From NCBI GenBank assembly GCA_016800925.1, contig JABCPU010000045.1, forward strand, positions 62,001-126,000: a stretch of 64,000 nt of DNA, in the 5' to 3' direction. Of this stretch, positions 46,795-56,645 are shown piece by piece. The notes below the pieces were generated by a model. That model was given only the letters and a program-made list of their open reading frames with translations, was not told the origin of the DNA and made no database searches. Made by a program: the position numbers and the translations under genes. Positions within the stretch are counted from its first letter, which is position 1. The number at the start of each line of letters is the position of its first letter. The stretch is from Suillus spraguei (taxonomy: Eukaryota; Basidiomycota; Agaricomycetes; Boletales; Suillaceae).

Positions 46795-48600
46795 ATGTCA
46801 CCACCCATCGTTGTGATGCAGGAGAAATCGATAATCCCTTGCCAGAAATTTGAGGGACACAGTGATTGGGTCAATGGTGCCATACACCTGCCAGGTGGAC
46901 AACGAATAATGACATGTTCAGCTGATAGCTCGCTGCGTGTATGGAATATGAAGAGTGGGAAACAGATAGGAGATGACTGGAGGGATGGAGACAGTCAAGT
47001 GTGGAGAATGAAGTTGTCTCCAGACGGGAAGAAAGTGGTTAGCGGGGGTGAGGATGGTAGAGTGAGGCTGTGGGACATTGACACAGGCAAAGTCATCGCG
47101 AAATGGATGGGACATACAAGTGGAGTGACATCTGTTTGCTGGAGTCAAGACAGTCAGCGAGTCATGAGCGGATCTCACGATGGGACTGCAAGACAATGGA
47201 ATGTAGAGAACGAAGAGACGATCTTCCCACCAATCAAGACGGGGCACCAATGGGTGCTCGCAGCCGTCTACTCGCCAGACATGACCATTTTTGCAACTGG
47301 CGGAATCGGCCAGCCTTTGAAAGACACTGGAGATAACAAGTGCCCAATCAGAATCTGGGACGTAAAGACAGCCAAGCTTGTTGCAACTCTTGACGGACAC
47401 ACACATTGGGTGTTGTGCCTGACTTGGGCCCCAGATGGAAAAACACTTATCTCCGGGTCATTCGATGGCTCGATCAGGACATGGAATACTACAACTTGGA
47501 AACAAATCGCACTGTTGGATGGGCACACTGACCATGTCTATGGAATTGCAATATCTCCAAATGGCCGCATCCTCGCAAGTGCATCCAATGACAAGACAGC
47601 CCAATTATGGAACCTCAAGAACAACCAGCCCATCAGTTTGCCCCTCCACCATGCAGACGGCGTGGAATCAGTGTCGTTTTCAGCAAATGGAAAGCTACTG
47701 GCCACTGGCTGCAACGACAAAAATGCATACACTTGGGATGTTTCTGCAGTAGTAAAAGAGGCTGGTCTTGACAAACTTCTGTTGGACTGGCAAGACAAGT
47801 CAGCAGTACGTAATACTTTCATGCCAAATCTCATTACATTCAAATTTATACATTTTAGATTACTGCTTCACAACGTCCAGTCCGTCAGCCAATCAAGGTC
47901 TTCAGTCAGGTACCTCGAGGTTTTTTTGATGACTTACCAGATTATGGTCACGTACGTCGTTAATAATATCTCATTTAGTATGGTTTTCCTGACAGTGATG
48001 TCCCCAGGTTTCTGCACAACACCACCACCATCCTCGATCATGGACATCGCGTGCAAGCACCCTTCGTGGTGGCTTTTCATCCTTATTCCGCCCCACACAC
48101 CCTAATACCCATGATGCGCCATCCCAACCCCGCCCTTTTCACTGGGTTCGAGATCGTCTCTCCGGCAGACCAAGCAGAGAAGATATGGAGCTGCACGAGC
48201 ATCCCTTAGCAGTTGTCGTCGTCCCGCATTGCCAGGCCAAACCTGTATGTCATTTTTGTCCTTCTCGAACATTCAAACCTCATCTCATACAACACAGAGG
48301 AATGCATCAGGAAGAGAAAGGCGGAGGCCAATAATCCCATTGAAATCTAAGAAACCTGCTGCAAGCACCTCACGTCTGCCTAATAGCAACACCACACAAT
48401 CCAGCAGTGCAGCGCAACCTCAGTCCTCTCAGCAACCGCAGGCTGCCATCTCTATGTCCTCCACGGCACCTGCCCCTGCCCCTGCTCCCCAAGCTACAAC
48501 TTCACACACTAGTCCTCGTGTGACGATAAGCAATGCTGGATGCTGGACTCGCTTCTGGCTGTTTTTCTGTTGTGCCTCTCTTGAGTATGCTGGTGATTAG
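46795..48600 (+). CDS. WD-7: intact WD40 beta-propeller protein with WTRFWLFFCC tail
   Basis: ATG 46,795 (MSPPIVVMQEKSIIPCQKF). Long first exon: NGAIHLPGGQRIMTCSADSS, RLWDIDTGKVIAKWMGHTSG, MSGSHDGTARQWNVENEETI, loop IGQPLKDTGDNKC, IRIWDVKTAKLVATLDGHTH, SIRTWNTTTWKQIALLDGHT, AQLWNLKNNQPISLPLHHAD and VSAVVKEAGLDKLLLDWQD. Introns then give ITASQRPVRQPIKVFSQVPR, an exon with His/Arg/Ser-rich sequence leading to FHWVRDRLSGRPSREDMELH, VVVVPHCQAKP, and RNASGRERRRPIIPLKSKK to AGCWTRFWLFFCCASLEYAG, stop 48,600. No extra exon between propeller and tail, unlike WD-3, WD-6 and WD-8. All phases agree, so it is likely functional. Confidence 0.85.
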
Positions 48601-48779
48601 AATTGACATGCCCCATCCGTTTTATTATCATATATGATCCTTCCCCCAACCATGTACAATGGACACATAGTTATCTATTCCACACTTTACATGTGTTTCT
48701 GACCTTTTATCGCCACAAACAAGTAAAAAACTCGCACATTAAGAAAGATAGTGATCATCGTGAATCAAACATAAGTCAA

Positions 48780-49757
48780 GGGTACTAGCGAAATAGGAAC
48801 ACTTCCATCTGCTTGCCGTAGAAATGATGTGAATGTAGATTGGCTCTGGTCACATCAAGTAGGTAGCGAATCAGTCCAATTCCAACACCACACTGTATAC
48901 TTCCCCAACCTGATGGCAAGTCGTCGAATGAGTCTACTGAGTGGACAAAAACGCTTGCCCACAAGCCGTCAATGCTTCTCGATATGTCTCGAATGCGCGA
49001 CCTTATCTCCAACCTCAGTACACGACTGGGATCAGAACTAAAGTCGCAAACTTGAATAGGTATACGCTTTGCATATTCATTGACAGTGTCAGTATTGCAC
49101 TTCAGTCATGCAGATGTCGGCACGATGGGTGACGACTCAGCCACAGCGCCTGTTGTGAGAATTAGTACTACATCGACTCATAATCCATGCTATTGAGGAC
49201 CAACCTTTGATGGATGCAGCGATTGATTTTTGATGTTCAAGAACCTAGGCTTCCTTAGTCAAGTCGACCTTGTTCTGCAAAACAATGATATCTTCGGCTT
49301 CAGGATTTCAAATGCAGCCAAGTGCTCCGATGTCTGTGGCTGAGGGCATGTCTCATTCCTGCGATTGAAAGAAGAGCAGCGTCCATGACTGCGGCACCAT
49401 TAAGCATAGTAGCCATCAGAGTATCGCGACCAGGACAGTCCATGAAGGAAACATGGCGAATGAGTTTCATCCAGTGACCACATTCTGGCCGTTCGCAGGG
49501 AGGATTGTCTTCTTATCCGAGCGGTACTATCGATAACAACCTGGGAGGGGGTATGACACATTTGCGTACTTGTAGATCTATGATCGTGGGTCCTGAGATC
49601 ATCAATGGATCGGACACAAATCAGAACAAACATACTTTTTTTTTCATTTGCATAGCTTGAGATGTTATTTGAGGCAAACGTGGCGTTAGCTTTGTGATAT
49701 CTTTCTCAAACTTTGGGTTATCCCCCAGCTGCTCGTCCTCCTATTCAGAGTCTGGAC
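48780..49757 (-). pseudogene. eIF2-gamma pseudogene G
   Basis: Convergent to WD-7. Remnants of the last exon (VQ..TV region near 48,890), a segment opposite the KSQT/RIPIQVCDFSS part, an NKVDLTKEA-like piece near 49,260, [18 protein letters not shown] residues near 49,320, and the [18 protein letters not shown] region near 49,400. The N-terminal exon is cut within the EQLGDNPKF-like part at about 49,757. Same general deletion class as copy F. Confidence 0.8.
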
Positions 49758-50179
49758 AAGATGTAATGATCAGTGGTCGGAACTTCGGTGTACTGAGACA
49801 AAGAAATATCTATTACACATCAGATGGGTATCGAGCATCACAGTCGAGGAGCAGTTGGACAGAAGCTTTATTGAGATATTGACAAGTACAGCGGAGTGAA
49901 GCTGTGTCAGACAACGTGGTTGTATGACAAGGAGTGTGTAATAAGAAAGGTCATTGAAATTGATGAAATGTATCTTGGCGCTTCAACTGCACAGCCTATG
50001 CTAGAAGCTGTGGCTGTGAAGTGAACACGAGGACAACACCTATAAAACGTACCACATCAAACTTCCAGTGCACCTTGTTCATTTGTGTCTTGACGTCAAC
50101 ACGTCGAGAAATATCGTCGTAAGTGATGATTTTGGACTTGTGCATAAAAGCTGAAACAACCTGTACACGGTAGTTGATC
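49758..50179 (+). promoter_or_regulatory. 5' flank of WD-8
   Basis: About 420 bases, a shortened version of the module flank with CGCTTCAACTGCACAGCC near 49,979 and the GTAAGTGATGATTTTGGAC donor at about 50,118. Confidence 0.5.
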
Positions 50180-52082
50180 ATGTCTTTACCAATGGTTGTG
50201 GCACAGAAGACGTCGGCGATAACGCCGCGCCAGAGATTTGAGGGACACAGTAATTGGGTCAACGGTGCCATACACCTGCCAGGTGGACAACGAATAATGA
50301 CATGTTCAGTTGATAGCTCGCTGCGTGTATGGAATATGAAGAGTGGGAAACAGATAGGAGATGACTGGAGGGATGGAGACAGTCGAGTGTGGAGCATGAA
50401 GTTGTCTCCAGACGGGAAGAAAGTGGTTAGCGGGGGTAAGGATGGTAGAGTGAGGCTGTGGGACATTGACACAGGCAAAGTCATCGCGAAATGGATGGGA
50501 CATACAGGTGGAGTGATATCTGTTTGCTGGAGTCAAGACAGTCAGCGAGTCATGAGCGGATCTTGCGATGGGACTGCAAGACAATGGAATGTAGAGAACG
50601 AAGAGACGATCTTCCCACCAATCAAGACAGGGCACATAGTGGTGTACGCAGCCGTCTATTCGCCAGACATGACCATTTTTGCAACTGGCGGAATCGGCCA
50701 GCCTTTGAAAGACACTGGAGATAACAAGTGCCCAATCAGAATCTGGGACGTAAAGACAGCCAAGCTTGTTGCAACTCTTGACGGACACACAGATTGCGTG
50801 ACGTGCCTGGCTTGGACCGCAGATGGAAAAACGCTTATATCCGGGTCATCCGATCAATCGATCAAAACATGGAATACTACAACTTGGAAACAAATCGCAC
50901 TGTTGGATGCGCACACTGACCATGTCTATGGAATTGCAATATCTCCAAATGGCCGCATCCTCGCAAGTGCATCCAATGACAAGACAGCCCAATTATGGAA
51001 CCTCAAGAACAACCAGCCCATCAGTTTGCCCCTCCACCATGCAGACGGCGTGGAATCAGTGTCGTTTTCAGCAAATGGAAAGCTACTGGCCACTGGCTGC
51101 AACGACAAAAATGCATACACTTGGGATGTTTCTGCAGTAGTAAAAGAGGCTGGTCTCGACGAACTTCTGTTGGACTGGCAAGACAAGTCAGCAGTACGTA
51201 ATACTTTCATGCCAAATCTCATTACATTCAAACATCTTCTAGGCTCATGCTGCACGACATCCAGTCCGGCCATTTGATCTCTCGGTATGCGACACTCTAA
51301 GGCTCATGATCAAAATCAAATCTCATTATTATTCTAGTCTGATGCCACACCACGTCCTGTCCGTCAGCCAATCAAGGCCTCCAGTCGGGTACCCAAGGTT
51401 TTTTTGATGACCTACCAGATCGCGCTCACGTACGTCGTCATGTCTATCCAGTACTGTTTTTCCTGACATCAATGTTCTCAGGTTTCTGCACGACACCGCC
51501 TTCGTCTTCGATCATGGGCATCACATGCAAGCACCCTTCGTGGCCGATTTTCATCTTTATTCAGTCCCACACACCCTAATATCCATGATGTGCCATCCCA
51601 ACCCCGCTTTTTCCACTGGGTTCGAGATCGTCTCTCCGGCAGACCAAGCGGAGACGATATGGAGCTGCGCGAGCATCCCTCAGCAGTTGTCGTCGTCCCG
51701 CATTGCCAGGCCAAACGTGTACGTCATTTTTGTCCTTCTCGAATATTCAACTATTCAAACCTCATCTCATACCACACAGAGAAACGCATCAGCAAGAGAA
51801 CGGCGGAGGCCAATAATCCCATTGAAATCCAAGAGACCTGCTGCAAGCACCTTGCGCCCGCCTAATGGCGATGCCACACAATCCAACAGCGCTGCACAAC
51901 CTCAGTCCTCTCAGCAACTACAGGTTGCCATCTCTACGTCCTCCACCGCACCTGCCCCTGTCCCTGCTCCCCAAGCCACAACTTCACACACCAGTCCTCA
52001 TGCAACGATAAAAAATGCTGGACGCTGGACTCGGTTCTGGCTGTTTTTTTGTTGTACCTCTCCCCAGTATACCCATGATTAA
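50180..52082 (+). CDS. WD-8: WD40 beta-propeller protein; frameshift in the tail exon
   Basis: ATG 50,180 (MSLPMVVAQKTSAITPRQRF). The propeller exon is open and almost identical to WD-7 (loop IGQPLKDTGDNKC, NWVNGAIHLPGGQRIMTCSV, VSAVVKEAGLDELLLDWQD), except for blade 5 (GHTDCVTCLAWTADGKTLIS), which resembles WD-5. The extra exon (AHAARHPVRPFDLS) is present. The next exon has lost one C (GTACCCAAGG against GTACCCCAAGG, near 51,391), which shifts VPQGFFDDLPDRAH out of frame. The following exons remain well preserved (RFFHWVRDRLSGRPSGDDME, RNASARERRRPIIPLKSK, AGRWTRFWLFFCCTSPQYTH). The protein may end early with the propeller intact. Confidence 0.75.
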
Positions 52083-52356
52083 AATCGACATACCCTATCC
52101 CTTTTGTTATCCTTTACGATCTTTCCTTTGACCATCTACAATGGACACATAGTCGTTTATTCTACATTTTACATATCATGGTTATTTCTAATTCGAACAA
52201 GTGATGCTTCACTCATTGACAAAGGCAGTGATCATTGTGAGTCAAACATAAGTCATGGGTACTCACGAATGGAAACACTTCCATTTACGTGCTGTAGAAA
52301 TGATACAGATGTAGATTGGCTCCGGTCACATCAAGTCCAACAATGTGCGTAGCAAA

Positions 52357-54115
52357 TCAGTCCAACTCCAACACCGTTCCACGCTGTACACTTCCCCAAC
52401 CTGATGGCAAGTCAGTGAACGAGTCTACTGAGTCGGCGAAAACACTTGCCTACAAGCCGCCAATGCTTCTCAATACGTCTCGAAAGCGCGACCTTCTCTC
52501 CAACCTCAGTACATGCAGGCGAAGTCAATTGAATCTTCGCGAGATCCCCTTTCACGCTCAGTACTCGTCCACCAGTCGATGTTGAACCAATGTTGATCAG
52601 TAGGAGCTCGTTCTTGGCGAGTTTTGAGACTTTGGTTTGTTTCTTGTCCTCTGTGCGAACGCCCAGCAAACGACGCAGAAGGAACAAACTGATCTCAAGC
52701 TCTGTATTCTCTTCAGAACACGATAGCACGCAGAAACTGAGGATGCTTACCAGTGTAGACCTTTGGGAGCTTACCGACCGCACCCAACACTTGACCGACG
52801 AGACGATCCGCTCTGCATAGCGTAGGGTCAATCTTTGTCCCAACGCCAATCAGCCCTCCCGGAACTGCAAATTGCAAATGATTGTTCTCGGCGTGCAGAG
52901 ACACGATCTTGCTAAAAATCGGCTTGCAGCGGTTCCGCCCTTGAGTGTCTTTCGTTACAATTCCAGGACGGATCTCGACTTCTTGCCCTACCCGTAGGAC
53001 ACCTGTGAGGATAGAACCACCGGCAACACCCCCTTTCAGCTCATCGACCTCGGCACCAGGTTTGTTGACGTCGAAGGAACGGATAACAATGAGACGGGCA
53101 TCCGAAGTAAAGTCGCGGATTGGAATAGGTATACGCTTTACAATGTATTCGTTGACAGCGTCGATGTTGTATTTCAGTTGCGCAGATATCGGAACAATGG
53201 GTGACGACTCAGCCACCGTGCCTGTTATAAGACTTAGTACAACATTGAATAATCCATGCTATTGAGGACCAACCCTTGACGAATGCAGCAATTGATTTTT
53301 GATGTTCAAGAGCCTGGGCTTCTTTGATTAAGTCGACCTTGTTCTGCAAAATAATGATGTTCTCCAGCTTCATGATTTCAACCGCAGCCAAGTGCTCCGA
53401 TGTCTGTGGCTGAGGGCATGTCTCGTTCCCTGCGATTAAAAGAAGAGCAGCGTCCATGACTGCGGCACCGTTAAGCATGGTAGCCATCAGAATATCGTGA
53501 CCAGGACAGTCCACAAAGGAGACATGGCGAATGAGTTTCATCCGGTGACCGCATCCTGGCCGTTCACAAGGGGGACTATCTTCCTTATCCGAGCGGTACG
53601 ATCGATAGCAGCCTGGGCGGGGGCATGCCTCGTTCTCGCACTTATAGATCTATGATAATGGGTCTCCAAATCAACAATGGATCAGAAGTAAATCAGAAGG
53701 AACGTACTTTTGCATTTGCATAACCCAGCTTAATCGTGATGTTACGGACGAGCTCGTTTTTGAATCGTACAGTCATGACGCCTGAGATGGCCTTCACGAC
53801 TGTTGATTTTCCGTGTGCGACATGGCCGATCGTTCCTGTAGAGATCACTCAATGGCTATATTACACTTACTCATAAAGCGCTGCGTACCCAAGTTAATTG
53901 TAGCCTAGGAGGATCGCTGTCGATTAGTTGATGCAGATGATAACGGAAAGCTACTTGCGCACCTGTTTTGATATTACTTCAGGTGAAAGTGGTGTCAGCT
54001 TCGAGACATCTATGTCAATCTTTGGGATATCATCTAGCTGTTCCTCCTCCTCCTCCTCTTCTTCTTCAGAGTCTGATTCTTCGTGGTGTTTTTGTAGAGT
54101 TTCTTCGTCTGACAT
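52357..54115 (-). CDS. GCD11: eukaryotic translation initiation factor 2 subunit gamma (eIF2-gamma)
   Basis: GTPase subunit of eIF2 that delivers initiator Met-tRNA to the 40S ribosome. ATG 54,115 ([20 protein letters not shown]) begins the acidic N-terminus; then [17 protein letters not shown], an intron, ATINLG, an intron, and [20 protein letters not shown] (G1). Then [28 protein letters not shown] (G3), [40 protein letters not shown] (G4), [20 protein letters not shown] (G5 region), [35 protein letters not shown], and the C-terminal domain to EKHWRLV, an intron, and [14 protein letters not shown] with stop at 52,357. Every frame and splice phase is intact, so this is the functional source gene of the seven decayed copies. 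It is convergent to WD-8. Confidence 0.95.
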
Positions 54116-54250
54116 TTTGTGATCAAGGTAGGAGGTCGGCACTTTTCAGTTGTAACTTGTGACTCGAAAAAATACCGAATCTGATTAGTGGTCATACCAC
54201 CCTAATCAAGCAATATCATTCATGTTCACGCATGTTTCTCCAACGAAATC
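54116..54250. promoter_or_regulatory. short bidirectional promoter between eIF2-gamma and the TGL2-like lipase
   Basis: Only 135 bases separate the two divergent start codons (54,115 minus and 54,251 plus). Both promoters and 5' UTRs must share this space. Confidence 0.6.
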
Positions 54251-56327
54251 ATGAACAACGTCCACTTCCCAGTTCAAGTCGTCGTTTTATTTCGACGCCT
54301 CGTCAATGTCATGGCTACCTTTTCATTGTCTGGCCAGTACCTCATATCGAGGGTAAGAGCCGACGATACTTCCAGTAATACATCCGAAGTCCCCACCACT
54401 TCCAATAACTTTTGGTGGAACCCGTTGTCTACGAATAAGTGGGACTGGCTTCGTGCAGGGTTGCTTGCAGATAGTATTTTGGACCAACCAACCAAACCGC
54501 TGACTCCAACACTCTCTCGTTGGATCTCGGAAGGCAAGTCACTTCGTTTGACGTTCACCAGCATTTCCCAGACTTACGCAGTCGCCCATAAACAGGCCGA
54601 TGCTTCTTCAAGGACGATACTAAGTCATGGCCTCTCAATCTATTTCCTTCTGATTCCAAAGCACTATCTGAGCCTCTTACCCATACCACTACTCTTGACA
54701 CCCTCATGATCAACTCCGAATCGCCGCAGGGAGAATTACCACCTCAAGAACCATCCGAGGGTGATTCTACTGACACCATCCATCGCTTACTGCAAAATCC
54801 AACACTGTATGACCCGATCAGAGCACCTAGGTTTCCGATTGTCCTGTGCCACGGTTAGTTTTTCTTAATCCGCTTAATCAGAGTGAAACACACACGTTGG
54901 TTCATAGGGCTATACGGATTTGACGTGCGAGGCCCTGCCGCATTTCCCAGTCTCCGAATGCACTATTGGGCCAATGTTCTCAACATCCTCAAAAAGAAGG
55001 TCGGAGCGGACGTTATCGTCACAGCAGTGCCCGGGTACGGTCATTAACTTTTGTATCAGACCATTCTGATGTTTTTTTCTACTCAGGACGGGTTCCATAG
55101 CGTCGAGGGCAGAAAACCTTGATCGGTTACTCCAGGAGAAGGCCAGGGGGCGAGGTGTCAATTTCATGGCTCATTCCATGGGAGGTCTTGATTGCCGCCA
55201 TCTCATCACACATGTGCAGCCAAGTGAATATACCCCATTATCGCTGACAACGATCAGCACTCCCCATAGAGGAAGCCCCTTCATGGACTGGTGTGCGGTA
55301 AGTTCCCAAAATTTTATCTTCACTTTGCAGTGCATTCACTTCACTTGACACTAAGACAAATCTCGGCCTTGGAAGACAACCTCAGGAGGAAATGTTCAAG
55401 AAAACAACCGAGATTCAGGAGAAGTCTATGGCGGAAAAACAAACAACCACTGAGAAGTGCGAGACTTCATTCTCCTTGTCGCTGGCTTCCCTGCCGTCCT
55501 CTTTCACAACACTCCTGCTGTCCATCCTAGACTCGCCTGCATATGCGAACTTGACATCCTCCTACCTCAACGACGTGTTCAATCCCGCCACCCCTGATGA
55601 TCCGCGTGTCAAGTACTTCAGCATCACAGGGCGTACAATCGACATGAGCATCTGGCACCCGCTTTGTCTCCCAAAGATGGTGCTCGATGAGTTGGAACGA
55701 GAGGCAAAGGAACGCCTCAAGCATCAGCACGCCGAGTCAGGGGATATATGTGTGCCTCGGACGTGGGAGCAGGACGACCAGTGGGGAAACGACGGCCTCG
55801 TGACCGTGCAGAGTGCAAGGTGGGGCGAATTTCTGGGGATAATGGAGGGCTGCGATCACTGGGAGATCAGAGGTGCACGGGGGTTGGAATTCAATGTCGA
55901 CCTGTCGTCTGTGCCCTTGACGAACATAGCGGGTCGCGTTGGTGGAGATGGGTGGGCGTTGGGCGACTGGTCGAGGTTTATTCGGGCATGGAAGAAGCAA
56001 GAGAAGGGGTCGTCTGGTGGGTATGAGTTCGCTGGTGCTGGTGGATCTTCGATGTCGTCATCGGACCCGAGAGTCTCCCGAGGGGCTAGGGAGGAGATAC
56101 GCAAGGAGGGCGAAAGTGACCCCATTGTGAAAGCATCAACGGATAAGCTCTCCGCCGTGTTTGATTGGATCATCGATCAGGTCCCATCGACGAACAAGTC
56201 CCCTTCTGGAGACACTTCACAGAAGCAGAAGGTCAAGAAGTCTGTCAAGCATGAGCTGGCCTCTAAATTGGATCTGGAGAGATTCTATGTGGCATTATCC
56301 CGGAAGTTGTATGATGAAGGGTTGTAA
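54251..56327 (+). CDS. TGL2: alpha/beta-hydrolase, TGL2-like triacylglycerol lipase
   Basis: Serine lipase related to mitochondrial Tgl2. ATG 54,251 (MNNVHFPVQVVVLFRRLV, possibly a targeting sequence; MATFSLSG at 54,311 is an alternative start). The first exon ends in RWISE and joins through a GC-AG intron (54,534 to about 54,591) to GRCFFKDDTKSWPLNLFPSD. Then come PRFPIVLCHG, spliced to LYGFDVRGPAAFPSLRMHYW, VGADVIVTAVPG, NLDRLLQEKARGRGVNFMAH and the nucleophile elbow HSMGGLDCRHLI near 55,172. Next STPHRGSPFMDWCA, FSLSLASLPSSFTTLLLSIL, VKYFSITGRTIDMSIWHPLC, QWGNDGLVTVQSARWGEFLG (catalytic Asp region) and EGCDHWEIRG (catalytic His). Stop at 56,327. Confidence 0.88.
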
Positions 56328-56645
56328 ATCTATGTTAATTATAGTCCATTATATTGCACAAGTCGACTGAGCCACAATTCGGCAGTTATAATTAAAGCAG
56401 GCAAAGTACTGTACTACGAACTCTTTCGCCCGTGCTGAAGCATATAGTGACATTCCGATCACCTAACGTGCGGATATTTCGTTGCTATTCTACGTGGAAG
56501 GCATGTGCATGAAAAACAAAACAAAAACAATAAAAAGATAAATCAACGACAGTGAGCGGCAAAGACAGACGTCATAGTGCGCAAGAAGGACGGACGAAGA
56601 CAGCAAGGTGGTTAGGGCACAAGAAAACAAACAAGCATGATAATC
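56328..56645. other. convergent 3' intergenic region
   Basis: About 320 bases between the lipase stop and the FZO1 stop. AT-rich with A runs near 56,515-56,540; presumably 3' UTRs of both genes. Confidence 0.45.

Noticed and set aside
20949..51273. Many long minus-strand open frames opposite the WD40 genes (for example 32,164-32,640 or 43,349-43,843)
   Set aside because: They are shadows of the conserved WD40 coding sequence: they recur at the same place in every copy, and their composition follows the sense codons.
20796..52082. HNWD-type incompatibility genes with highly identical internal WD repeats
   Set aside because: The blades within one protein differ from each other here, and no NACHT/NB-ARC or HET domain precedes them. 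Variation is between genes, not by repeat shuffling within a gene.
20073..54115. CRISPR-like or satellite array
   Set aside because: The repeats are multi-kilobase gene modules in a eukaryote, not short repeats with spacers.
52357..54115. Possibility that the rightmost eIF2-gamma is also a pseudogene
   Set aside because: All exons, splice phases, G motifs and the stop are intact, unlike the seven other copies.
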